Shown: piece by piece, positions 29,585 to 40,020 of the stretch
Numbering within the stretch: position 1 is the stretch's first letter
Layout of the letters: every line of letters starts with the position of its first letter
From: Mastacembelus armatus
Taxonomy: Eukaryota > Chordata > Actinopteri > Synbranchiformes > Mastacembelidae
Direction: 5' to 3'
DNA length: 64,000 nt
NCBI RefSeq assembly: GCF_900324485.2
Contig: NC_046640.1
Coordinates: forward strand, 21,439,217 to 21,503,216
Notes under the pieces: model-generated
What the model was told of the DNA's origin: nothing
The model's database searches: none
The model's input: only the letters and a program-made list of their open reading frames with translations
Translations under genes and position numbers: made by a program

Positions 29585-29795
29585 CAGGATGTACAGTGGA
29601 TATAAAAAGTCTACACAGCCTTATCAGATTGCAGCTTTTTAAAATATATTGTTACTTCTTTAATGCAATATGCCAACAAACAGACTATTTTAAAAAACAA
29701 ACAAAACTGCCACAGCTTGATTGCACAAGTCTGAACACCCCTCCCAACTAATACTTTGTGGAAGCACCTTGGGGTTTTATTATTCCATCAAGCCT
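29585..29795. mobile_element. terminal fragment of a DNA transposon (Tc1/mariner-like)
   Basis: Begins acagtggatataaaaagtct, continues with an AT-rich stretch, then cacaagtctgaacacccctc and actaatactttgtggaagca. These blocks, in this order, are typical of the end of a widespread fish Tc1-like element. No transposase frame remains. Confidence 0.5.
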
Positions 29796-29869
29796 TTGTG
29801 AAAACTCTCTTAACACATGTAGGCTTTGGAATTTCATCACACACCATCTTTCTTCTACTACTTGTCTGG

Positions 29870-30215
29870 GGCTGGATCACAGGGGCTGCAGACTAAACAA
29901 ACATGCTCAGACCTCCCTCTCCCCAGACTCCTCTACTAGCTCTTCAAGGGGCATGCTGAGGTGTTACCGAGGCCAGCCAGGACATGTATTCCCTCCAGCA
30001 GGTCCTGGGTCTTCCCCAGGGCCTCTTCTCAGTGGGATCTGCCTGGAATACCTCCCCAGGGAGGCACCCAGGAGGCTCTAATGTGAGCTCCTCCCAAACG
30101 ACTGAGCTCCGCACCCTATCTCTGAGAGTGCCAGGTCACCCTGTGGCATTTCAATCCCCTGCCTCAGGCCTGGCTCCAAGTGAGGGACCCCAGTAACCCT
30201 ATCCCAGGCAGGGTC
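29870..30215 (-). mobile_element. decayed LINE fragment, antisense
   Basis: The string ggtcctgggtcttccccagg, then cctccccagggaggcaccca and aaacgactgagctccgcacc, matches a very common fish non-LTR element in reverse orientation, where it corresponds to coding sequence of the reverse transcriptase. It is interrupted and short. The clade was not resolved. Confidence 0.55.
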
Positions 30216-30435
30216 GCATGCCTTGCTCTATTTGCTGGTGTGTGGACTCATGCTGTTTGGGTGTTGTGTTTTTTTTTTTATTTTAAATGTTCCCAATTAT
30301 TAAATATTAATTTGTATTGTTGTTTGTTGAAAGATCACAATAAAGAGGTAACAAGTCTGATATTTATGTTTTCATTTCTGTTATATTTTAACGTCAGGTT
30401 GTGTCTGTAGATCTGAGTTTGTGCATTATGGCCCT

Positions 30436-30452
30436 GGCCACTAGGGGTCGCT
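30436..30452 (+). promoter_or_regulatory. strong CTCF-like motif between KRI1 and SPC24
   Basis: TGGCCACTAGGGGTCGC agrees closely with the vertebrate CTCF consensus (TGGCCACCAGGGGGCGC), with two differences. It sits about 30 bases upstream of the likely SPC24 first exon. Occupancy cannot be judged from sequence. Confidence 0.5.
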
Positions 30453-30566
30453 GAACTGACGCGGTTTGCGCATGAGCAGTTGGTCGAAATACAGCAAGCA
30501 CCAACGAAGAAGAGACATTGGAAAAGGCGCGCTCCGTTTCTGTTTTGAACTTAACGACAAAACCAG
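30453..30566 (+). promoter_or_regulatory. SPC24 promoter and non-coding first exon
   Basis: A CpG-rich patch (gacgcggtttgcgcatgagc, an NRF1-like core; aaaggcgcgctccg, E2F-like) leads into a probable leader exon ending AACCAG at 30566, followed by gtacga. The coding exon at 31449 has an acceptor but no upstream promoter-like sequence, which supports a separate leader exon. The intron would be 30567-31448, in which nothing else was recognised. Confidence 0.5.
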
Positions 30567-31458
30567 GTACGAATTTTTACTTTATTTTACGGATAAACCG
30601 CAGATTAATCGCAAAAAACGTCGCGTTTGCTGTTCACACGTAGAGTCGGTGAGTTTGTGTTAACGTGTCGGTGTCTTTATCATAGTTTAGAGTTGGCGTT
30701 TAAACGGAGAACAAACGTAAACAAAACGCCGCTTCGGCTTGTTAGCTAGCTAGCTCCTTTATTTTATATTTAGCATATTTAACATTCAGTTTGAGCTCTA
30801 CTGTCGTGAGAGAACCGTTAAAGTTACACTTAAGTTAAATTACTTAAATATTACAACGTACTCGCAGTCCCCTATTCAACACCTTAGCGTGCTTACGTAA
30901 CAAACCACCTGTTTTCTTTCCGTGTGCTGTGAACAGATTATAGTGAAGGTAATGATAATTAACTTCAGGTGTTGCTCTATGTAATTAGGGTCACAATAAG
31001 CAAGTGCTGTTTTTAATGTATTATAGTTTTGACGTTAACATAAAACATTATTCTTTGTGTTTTGAATCAAGCTAATCGTCTTGTGTTTAAACGCCACTTT
31101 TTGTTTTACTGCTTTTCATTAAAGCTGAAGATACCAGGTTTTTATTTTAACTGTATGTGATGGAAATGTGAATTATTGGTATACTCGTTACCAATCAGCA
31201 CAGTAAATATCATCCCCAAAAGTCAAATTATTTTTAAAATAGTACTTTTTATACTAGAAAGGTGCTGCTATGTTTGGGTAAAACTGTGAATATGTTACCA
31301 GATCTTTACTTATGGGCTATTATTGCACTGTGGTGTTTGCAATTTTGTGTTAATTTATCTGAATTATTTTCTGTATATTGTTAGTTTGTTTATAGTTGCT
31401 GTCCCCAGACTGTTTTAACTTTAATCTCTCCTGTTACTTGCTTTCCAGCTCCAAGACA

Positions 31459-32665
31459 ATGATTCAGGGTGATAAATTTCAGGAATTTCAGGAGATGGGG
31501 AAGGAATTGGTGGCCTTCATCAACAGCAGCCAAACTGAGAAACTGAAATTAATCAAAGATGAATATCAGGCCCTTTTTGACAAGCAGGTTGAAACGAAAA
31601 GGATCGTCACACAGATAATAAAAGGCAAGTAATCCAATGTTTCGATAAGCTCCTGTTTTGTTGTAGCTGTCAGTGCCGTCCATTATTCAGTGTCACTGTG
31701 TTGAACAGTATGTCATATACAGTATACATGAGTTTGTGTGTTAGTTTTGTATAGTGTCTAGTTAGCAACACTTCCTCCTGTAAAAATCACATTTTGACTG
31801 GATTGTTTATGTTGTCATAGTTGTTAATGATAATGCTTGGTTATCACATGTTTAAGACCATTTTTCTTTGCTGATGTCTGTAGCATCAGAGAGAAGTTTG
31901 CTGAAATGATAATATGAATGAAAGATTTGATAAGTTATTCATTTGGCTGAGGAGCTTAATGAGTTCAGGTGTTTTAATAACTTCGCACTGTATCCAAACT
32001 ATTAGGACCTATCGTTAATTTATGTCAGGTCACTGTCGTCAAGAACTGGTAATCCCATAGCAGCAACCAGCCTTGTCCTGTTTTCTAAAGAGAAGTGAGA
32101 GTTGGCCTAACTTCAGGCTTTTTGGTCCTACAGAAAAGGCTGAGACTGAGAAGTGTGTGGCCCAGAAGCTACTGGACATGGAGGAGGAGAACAGGCAAAG
32201 GGAGAGGGAGCTGCAGAGCCTGGAGGAGCAACTGAGACAGTACACAGCCAAGAGCCCCATAATGGACTCAGAGTTACAGTATCTTTTATTTGGAAAATGC
32301 AGAGAAATGAGCCACAAATTTGTGTGTCATTTATGAACCCACTCTACTGTGTTAGCATCCTTAACCCTCCTCCAGGTTCCTGATGGGTGAGCTAGAGAAT
32401 CTGAGAAAAACTGAACAAGAGCTGGATATTCTTCAGAACGAGGTGGATGAAGACACCACAGAGGTCCTCCCTTCAGCTGTGTGAGTCTCAGACATTCAGT
32501 GTTAAAACCTTAATCGACACACATCTCTAAATAACTTCCATCAGAAGGATGTAATTAATATGAAGACATATCTTAGGTTATTGACACCTTATTTACATAA
32601 AACTGGATTAAAAAACATTTTCAAAAGTTAAAATTTAATGTTTTTTTTTTTTTTGTTTTTTTTTT

Positions 32666-32703
<38 letters not shown>

Positions 32704-33839
32704 GTTTTTATATTTGAGACTTTGCTGCTTTTGTTTGTCCATAACTGCATGTATTTGGTTTTGGACTTTTGATCAAGCAAAGTGAGACATTTTTATTTGT
32801 AACTCTTCATTTAAACAGGGAGGCTCTTTGAGATTATGATCTGCTGCCAGGTCACCTTAAAAATGAACAAACAGAAAATAAAAATCAGTCTTTCGTTAAG
32901 AAAAACAATCAAGTGTGAACGCTTGTGAAATGAGATTTTCACTTTTCTGCAGCTCGTTACTTTTGTAGGGAACAGACAGCCTGTTAACTATCTTGAGACC
33001 AAACACTGTATGGGCTGTTTTTATATGTGAGAAGAGGCAGCCAGTTTTTGGAATAGAAATTTCTAAAGAAAACACAATGCAGTTCTCTTCTGCCGGTTAA
33101 GGAGGACCATCCCACTGTTTGATACAAGATTAAAAAGGTGAGTGAGGGGTTTATTTTAGGTGGAGGAAGAGGCTGCACATACACAGCACCAAAATTAAAA
33201 GCCCCAGTTTTACATTGTATGATGATCTTCTGATTCACAACAGAGGCAAGATTTGTTCAACATCTTGGTGAATAATCTTTTTTTTTTTTTTTTTACCATT
33301 TCCTGATATTTTCTCGACATAATTTATCATCAGATTATAATGAAAAGATAAATCTTCTATATTTTATTTTATAGATAAAATAGGTTTAGTGCTGAATGTT
33401 AGTCAGAGCCTTACAGCTTATGCTGTCAAATCAGAAAAACCTGCACAACATTAGAACATATGGTTAGTAAAGCCTCCTCTTCTCTCAGGAAATAATTTGA
33501 CCAGAAAACCTCTGACACACACTTTCCAGTGCCATCAGTATTTTTCAAACTTTCTTCTACAGGTATGTGGCTCGTCTGTACCACCTAATAACCAAGATCA
33601 AATGGGAATATGACACACCGCCCAACATCTTAAAAGGAGGTACAGTTTGGTTTTTCCTGTTAATTTTGTGGATTCAGAAAATTTTGGTTGGTTTGGTCGG
33701 TGAACGTGTCTGATTTCAGTTTTTTCTTACAGTGCACTATGGTCCAGACCTGGCAACTCCCATCAACATAGACACCTCTCAACAATCTCGGACTGACATA
33801 AGCAACAAGCTGTGGGGCTTTGTCAGCACTCAGTGGTAG
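31459..33839 (+). CDS. SPC24: SPC24, NDC80 kinetochore complex subunit, 199 aa
   Basis: Coding exons 31459-31624, 32134-32278, 32376-32480, 33563-33639 and 33733-33839 join in frame. The first two thirds form a Glu/Lys/Gln-rich coiled coil. The C-terminal third, from NEVDEDTTEVLPSAVYVARLYH through IKWEYDTPPNILKGVHYGPD to ISNKLWGFVSTQW, is the globular domain and matches human SPC24 (EVDEDTT, SAVYVAQLYH, KIEWDYE, KGIHHGP, LW..V.T.W at the very end). SPC24 pairs with SPC25 to anchor the NDC80 complex to CENP-T and the MIS12 complex. The first coding intron has a GC donor (AAAG followed by gcaagt), which is the only donor that keeps the frame. The start ATG is 10 bases into its exon. Confidence 0.95.
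32481..33562 (+). repeat. SPC24 intron with long poly-T tracts
   Basis: Two adjoining T runs (about 32641-32699) and a third at about 33279-33294 punctuate an otherwise unremarkable AT-rich intron. The last 100 bases (from about 33463) belong to the segment duplicated downstream. Confidence 0.6.
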
Positions 33840-36060
33840 ATGAGGGATGGTGGCAGAGTCACAAATGTTATATTTCTGTTAATATGTTTGCTGTTATGTT
33901 CTAAACATTTCTGTTGTTTGTTAAATACAGTCTCTTCAGCCTTCTGTCATCCAGTGTTTTTAATTTGTGGTGTCAGCAGCATGTCTGCCTCTAGATGTCA
34001 ATGCAGAGCCGTTTAATGCTGAAGACTTTCACATCAACCAAAAAGCAAATGGAGGACCTTTATAAAATCATCCTGAAACAAAGCCTAAATAATAAGTTGA
34101 AACAGTGAAAATCAAGAAAGCACACAAACATCAAAATTAAAAAAAACAAACAAAAAAAAACAGATTAAATGACTGTATAGATCTGAGAAAACCGACTGGG
34201 TTTAGGTTTCTTTTTTGAAAACTTGAAATGTGTTGTGACTTATGGCAGTTTGACCTCTTAAGACCTGGATCTTCTTCTGGTGACCTGATGAACATGTCTG
34301 CGTCTTAATGAGGACTCAAACCATTTAGAGCGTTGCACACCAGGAGTTAAAGTTAATTCTGTTGTGCTGGGAGCAGATCAAGAGATTCAAGACCTGGCAT
34401 GATCTGTTTGCTGCTTTCTGAAAGAGGTTATTGTGTTTGTAGACCAACAGAAAGAGAGAGAGTGTGTGTGTGTGTCAAGCATCTTCTGTAAATGTTTACA
34501 TGGTTTCCTCGCAACTACATTAGCTACTTTGAGACACTGCAGTGCCTTTATATCATTTTTAAACAGAAGCTGGTTGAGATGCGGTTGAAAGCTTTGAAAG
34601 TTTGGAGGTAGATTAGTCAGACCGTCTTTACAGCCAGTGGGTTTCTGTTTGAAGCGTCAGAACGACACAGTCACGTACCAACATTGTTCTCATTGATCTT
34701 TAGCACAATCACACATATGTGGGCATTTTTCCAGTGTTTTTAATATTACGTTTTCAGGCTGCCTTGGTGTCTACACATATTGCTATGTATAAAAATTACT
34801 TCAACCATTTATCTATACAGGTAAATAACTAGTCAATTGTTAATCCTTTATTTTTAGCTATTTAATTTTTGTCTGCATAACCTTTAGCCAACTGTCATTA
34901 GTTTTTCCATTGTGATTTTCATCCGGACATTATAACTTTACTAACTTTGGATTTTCAGCAGATTATCTGCTACTTTTAGCTGAGACGTAATTGTTAATAA
35001 AGCCTCCACTCTTCTCTATTAATTAATTCCACCAGAAAACTGTATTGAAACACTTCCATTCGGAATAAAATCTGTGGTTTGCATGCTGCTTTCAGGTGCT
35101 ATCAGTATTTTCAGATGTTTTTTTTTTTAAACTTCCCTCCACAGGTATGTGGCTCGGCTGTACCACCTAATAACCAAGATCAAGTGGGAAAATGACACAC
35201 CGCCCAACATCTTAAAAAAAAAAAAAGGCGGAAGTTTGGTAAGTTTGGTTTTGGCTGTTAATTTTGTGGATTCTTGCTGTTTGGGATTTTAGGTAGTCAA
35301 CAGTTTTACCTGTAGTCAACTAGTTCAGCTGTTTTACTGTACAAAATAAATTTAAAAAGTAATGTCAAATTATCAGTGCAAGGCCAATATGATGAAATAC
35401 ATATGTATTTCTGTTCCTGTGACACTAATAGTACCTACGTATCGTTTCTGCATGGCATGGAATTATGATTTACCCGTATGCCGTCTCTGCTGCAAACTGA
35501 AACTTGTTCCTTTGAAAAGGAGCCTGCGCGTTCCTGCAGCATGGCCGGTGGTTAAGAGTGGGCAGGGTGATATACATCCCACGCTCACACATTCTAACCT
35601 GTAAGAACCACGCACCAATATGTGGTTTCCTTACGGTAAACAAAGCATTAAATGCAGTTTTGTTTCTGAAACATTTTCTCTACGTCAGCATATATAAAGT
35701 GGTTTTAACAAGTGGTTTGAATGGAGGTGGGGTTTGTAAGTTAAGCATTTTGTGCAGGAAAATAGAGGTTTTATTAATTTAGATGGTTCATGGTGATGTA
35801 GCTTAGCTTGGTGTCGGGTTCTGTGATATCATCTTTAGTCAGTACATGACCCTTAACTACAGCCTCATTTACCACTGTGTTGAACTTACACCCACCCAGA
35901 TGTTTATTGCAGGCTCATTTGTTTCTGGTAACTCAGTGTGTGTGTGTGTATGTATGTATGTATATTTCATTTTTAATACTAAAACAAAAATCCCCCAGTA
36001 GCTCTTAATACCATTATAAAGCTTGAAGACTAAGCAAAATACACCCGTCCATGTAAACAT
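33840..36060. other. SPC24-S1PR5 convergent interval
   Basis: Apart from the duplicated exon (34992-35275) and a short GT-rich microsatellite at about 35936-35962, nothing was recognised. No AATAAA lies close behind the SPC24 stop. The first good one is at about 34995, inside the duplicated segment, so the true SPC24 3' end is unclear. Confidence 0.4.
34992..35275 (+). pseudogene. duplicated SPC24 exon 5 with flanking intron, decayed
   Basis: Bases 35145-35211 repeat the exon at 33563 with few changes: two silent, and one Tyr to Asn (TGGGAATAT to TGGGAAAAT). The end differs: four A after aacatctt became thirteen A, destroying the original donor context, while a new gtaagt appears just after (about 35239). 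Flanking intron is also shared (ataaagcctcc upstream; gttaattttgtggattc downstream), so this is a DNA-level duplication, not a retrocopy. No copy of the final exon follows and the segment lies 1.3 kb past the SPC24 stop, so it is most likely a dead exon. Confidence 0.8.
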
Positions 36061-36064
36061 CATT

Positions 36065-37116
36065 CACATATGTTTATTCAGTGCACATATAAAACTGACA
36101 TAATTTATAATTCATAAGTCTTTTACAATACAAAAGTTTAAAAAAATGCTATTGATATTTACATAGTTTGGGAAAAAAATCTAAATATATATCTATTCTT
36201 TTCACACATGTATGTACAATATCACAAATATGCCACTGTTTACCACATTGAAAGTCCCCTGTACTTCAAAGCACAGACTGTGCTGTCTGGGTTTTGACAG
36301 ATTTCTATCATGTGGAGCAAGATTACATCTGTGCTCTTTCACAAGAAAAAGACGAACATCATTTCATGTTATGAAAGTGACGTTTATCCCAACAAAAGAG
36401 CCCGAAGACTCTAATTTTTTCCACAGTCAAGAAGGCATCAATAAGCCTCCGGTGTCAGCTTTTATTGCTTTTAGTCATTCATCATGCGTTGCTACACATG
36501 TTGAAGGGACCTCCAAAGTTGCAAACCACTCAGCACAACCCTCCATATGACGTCTTGAGTGCGTCTCTAGGCCACTCAGCTTCTGATGTTGACGGAGGGG
36601 ACCTCTACCCACTGTGGTTGCTGACCAAAACTCACATGGCAGAAATTACATGGGTTTGGCCACAGATTTTTGGGTGTGGATGCTCAGTGTTTGTAACGAC
36701 ATATCATTATATGCTACACAGGGGCAGGAGATAAGGCTAAATCTCTTACTTGAGCTTTGTCTGTCAAATGTACATACAGGAAAGCCAGCACACAGAAAAC
36801 ACTGGAGGAATCTCCTCTCACACATACTGGCCTTGTTTTCTTTAAAAGACAAATATAATGCTTTTTTTTTTTTTTTTTTTTAATATGAAACCTCAGCTGC
36901 TCGTTTTTTTTAATGATCTCATTATTGTAAATATGAAATGTCTTTCTCCCAGTTTTGACATTATCTCTGCATTGAGGATTGTTAATACTAAAATTGTGGC
37001 AGAGTGCAACACAAACCTTCAGCTCTTCTGACATGTTCACTCAGCTGTTCAGCTGAAAGAGAAGTGTCCAAATGTTCGTCTAAATGCTTGCTCTCAGGGC
37101 AAAAACAGCCACCGTA
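36065..37116 (-). terminator. S1PR5 3'UTR
   Basis: About 1 kb of non-coding sequence follows the stop on the minus strand. AATAAA (minus) at 36071-36076 predicts the end near 36055. A poly-T run (plus strand) lies at about 36861-36882. Confidence 0.6.
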
Positions 37117-38412
37117 TCAAGTCCTACACATCCTGGGGTAAATGGCTTTGATAGTAGAAGGTGTAAAGTTACCGGAGGATACTGTGGTCTCAAGTCCCTC
37201 GAGTCTGTGGGAGGCTCCATCGGTCTTACTGGTGCTCCACTCCAGGAAGTGCATCCCGATCCGTTTCACTTGCCCGTCTTTTGTTAGGAGGCATTGTCGG
37301 CAGAGCAGCCTGAGGATAGCCCTCCTCATGTCCTTGCTGGTCAGGGTGTAGATGATGGGGTTCAGGAGGGAGTTGAAAATAGCGATGCCCAGGAAATAAT
37401 CTGGCTTATGGAGCACCTTACACTTGTTAACTGGGCAGCAGAAGTCCAGCAGCAGGAGGATGAAGAGGGGCAGCCAACATATTATGAAGACTCCCAGGAC
37501 GATGGTGACGGTCTTCAGCAGGGCCATGTACTTCTGGGCCTTGCGGTACAGGCCTTTCCGTTGAGGAACCGAAGCGAGGCGCTGGGTGTTGGACTTGACA
37601 ATGCGGAAGATACGGACATACAGCACCACGATGGACAGGAGGATGGCGCTGAATACGGTGATGCAGAAAAGGATGTAGCTCTTGGCGAAGAGTGGCAGGA
37701 CAGTGGAGCACTGTTCTAACCGTCCCATACAGTTCCAGCCCAGGATGGGCAGGACGCCCAAGAACACCGACAGCAGCCAGCTCGCCCCAATCAGAGCAAA
37801 CATCCGGCCCTGTTTATCTCCTTGGTACGGCTTCATCCTCACCATCGTGACATGGCGTTCGATGGCGATGGCCAGTAGACTGATGATGGAGGCAGCCAGC
37901 ATGATAAACACACCCCCCTCCCTGAGGAACCACAGAACCGGGGTCATGCTTAATGTGTTGCGACCTGACGTCACAATGTTTACCATGTAGGTGAAACCTG
38001 CGAGCATGTCTGACAGAGTCAGGTTGCCCAGTAAATAGTACATGGGCATGTGGAACTTCTTGTTCTTCCAGATGGCCAGAAGCACCACAGCGTTCTCCAT
38101 CACAATCAGCACGCAGACAAGCAGGAACACTATGGCCTCTGGTTTGAGTCCTTCCCTGTACTTGTCCCCGTTCAGTTTGCCGGTGTAGTTGTAGTGCTCT
38201 ATGATGACGGCATTGCTGTGATACAGGTGAAACAGCTGGTTTCCTGGAGTAGAGGCCATGGGGATCACAGATGGGGCTACGGCAGCATAGGCAGCATGTA
38301 AAGACTCTGTGGACATTTTGATATTTCCCAGAGGTGGATGCTTTTTAATTTTTGTCTCTTCTGTTACTGAGATTAGATCCACAGATAAGCTGTCATATAA
38401 TCCTGTACTCAT
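37117..38412 (-). CDS. S1PR5: sphingosine-1-phosphate receptor, S1PR5-type GPCR, up to 431 aa, single coding exon
   Basis: Seven membrane segments are visible (first at about residues 93-115). S1P-receptor hallmarks are HYNYTGKL with an N-glycosylation site, the TM3 pair Arg164-Glu165 in WFLREGG (equivalent to the S1P-headgroup contacts R120/E121 of S1PR1), IERH in place of DRY, ILGWNC, CSTVLPL, ICWLPLF and NPIIYTLT, then Cys residues suited to palmitoylation. EGGVF in TM3 and FLGIAIFNSLLNPIIYTLT in TM7 favour S1PR5 over S1PR1-3, and S1PR5 neighbours KRI1 in human. The frame opens at 38412, but Met52 (ATG at 38257-38259, strong Kozak, 39 residues before TM1) gives the N-terminus length usual for the family. 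Met33 is another option. The receptor couples S1P to G proteins at the cell surface. Confidence 0.88.
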   Translation of the reverse strand: MSTGLYDSLSVDLISVTEETKIKKHPPLGNIKMSTESLHAAYAAVAPSVIPMASTPGNQLFHLYHSNAVIIEHYNYTGKLNGDKYREGLKPEAIVFLLVCVLIVMENAVVLLAIWKNKKFHMPMYYLLGNLTLSDMLAGFTYMVNIVTSGRNTLSMTPVLWFLREGGVFIMLAASIISLLAIAIERHVTMVRMKPYQGDKQGRMFALIGASWLLSVFLGVLPILGWNCMGRLEQCSTVLPLFAKSYILFCITVFSAILLSIVVLYVRIFRIVKSNTQRLASVPQRKGLYRKAQKYMALLKTVTIVLGVFIICWLPLFILLLLDFCCPVNKCKVLHKPDYFLGIAIFNSLLNPIIYTLTSKDMRRAILRLLCRQCLLTKDGQVKRIGMHFLEWSTSKTDGASHRLEGLETTVSSGNFTPSTIKAIYPRMCRT

Positions 38413-39825
38413 GCATTTTCTTCTTTATCTGGTACTGAAGAGACAACAGTTGTACGCAATGGGGAAAAGTGCCTTTTGATGCTATCAAGTAGGATTTCCT
38501 GTGGTTTGACAATTTTCCTCCAAAATCAAGCGTTCAGTGCCCAGGCTGCACACTAGGAGGCGACGAGAGCCAGTCTGTAGAAAACAACAAGAAAGTTAAG
38601 GCTCATGACCAGAAAGAAACATCATTAAATGCCCGGAAATGGAGCATTAAATAAAAGTAGAAACCCTCTCCAATTATCAGAATGCACAGAGATAATTAAC
38701 ATAATCGTGATCATATCAGTATGAGTAATGAAATGAGAGGTGGTCTCTAATAGAGGAAATGCCCACTCAAAGTAATAATGTTGCTACAGGGAAAAGTCTA
38801 AATCCAAGTTTTAATTTGCTTCTCCTTTATCTGACCTCAGCATTTCAACCCATATTTTAGAGACCTCAGCGTCCAACAAATGAACAAATGTGGAGTCATT
38901 CGAAATGGTGAAATCAAAAGTAATGACGCTTTAGTGACAAACATATGACTGTATCATCACCTCTGGCTTAATCAGGGGTGACGCACAATTAATTATGAAT
39001 GTATCATTAACATTAATTATTAATGTTGTTTTGCCCCTTCTGTTTTATAGTAACTCATTATTACTCATTATTATGATCCTCAGTTTGGAGTTACTCAGGA
39101 ACTACTCATCTAAGACTCATTAATTATCAGGTTCCAGTTCTACACTGTAGAAATACTCCATTCCAAGTAAAATCCTACTATTTAGTGAAAGTATTATTTA
39201 AAAAATGTACTTATTGTAGTAACGTGAAGTACTGGTAGATGCTCACACAGTAAAAGACAATATCTAAATGATAATATCTCATTAATTAAATGAGGAGCTG
39301 GTGAAGGTGCAGCTGCTTTGAGCTACAGATGAATCTGAGGATTTGTGAGAGAAAAGATAAAATAGTGAAGCCTAAATTGGAGCTGCCCTCCCTGAGACAC
39401 AGCAGATCTGAAATTTGTGACAAGAAGCAGATATTTGTTCTGCACTTGAAAAGCTTATCCTGTGCTTTTATTTATTTTTCTTTAATGTAAAGTTAAAATT
39501 AGAATCAGCTATAAGCTGTCAGGTAAATGCGACGCAGTAAAAAGTACAGTAATTACTTCTGAAACGTACTCAGGTATAAGTACAACATGGTAATACTCCA
39601 GTAATGTTCAAGTTTAAATTGTGCATGAATAAAGATTTAAATAAGTTAATTTGGCAAAGTGTCTCCAAATGTCCAAACCGGGAAATCTAATTCCACATGT
39701 GTCACTTGACGAAAAGTGAAATAAACCTGCCTCACGTTCGTTTTCCCATGTCCTGGAGAAACTGCGCGACTTAAAATGCAGACTTCGGTTCAAGTCAAGT
39801 CTTTATATGAGCAGCACAGACTCAC
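38413..39825 (-). other. probable 5'UTR intron of S1PR5
   Basis: A minus-strand acceptor (tgttgtctcttcag, exon starting at 38434) lies just before the reading frame, and a minus-strand donor gtgagt lies at 39820-39825. The interval between is AT-rich, with fragments of the acttttact-type fish repeat around 39130-39290 and 39540-39620. Confidence 0.45.
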
Positions 39826-40020
39826 CTCAGCGCCGTGTCCTCACACTGTCGGAGCAACGTGTTAAGAACGTGAAGAAAGCCGTTCCCACGCACCTGTACG
39901 TCCGTGATAATGTCCAGAGAAAGGTGCGCAGCGGCCGGAGCGGAGGCTGCAGCTGCGGCTCAGGGCGCACACAGCGACATGTGAGCGGGATGTGGGAGTA
40001 GGGCAGGACTCAGCACGTTA
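39826..40020 (-). promoter_or_regulatory. probable S1PR5 leader exon and promoter
   Basis: A GC- and CpG-rich island (agcggccggagcggaggctg on the plus strand) stands out from AT-rich flanks and ends, on the minus strand, in CGCTGAG followed by gtgagt. The start site was not determined. Confidence 0.45.

Noticed and set aside
29758-30196. Plus-strand open frames of 107 and 70 codons between KRI1 and SPC24
   Set aside because: They read through an antisense LINE fragment and an adjacent transposon end, not a host gene.
37294-37719. 141-codon plus-strand frame opposite the receptor gene
   Set aside because: It is the antisense shadow of S1PR5, whose transmembrane sequence is unmistakable on the minus strand.
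37117-38412. Calling the receptor S1PR1, S1PR2 or S1PR3
   Set aside because: EGGVF in TM3, the TM7 sequence and neighbourhood with KRI1 fit S1PR5 better. S1PR2 also maps to human 19p13.2 but differs in these blocks.
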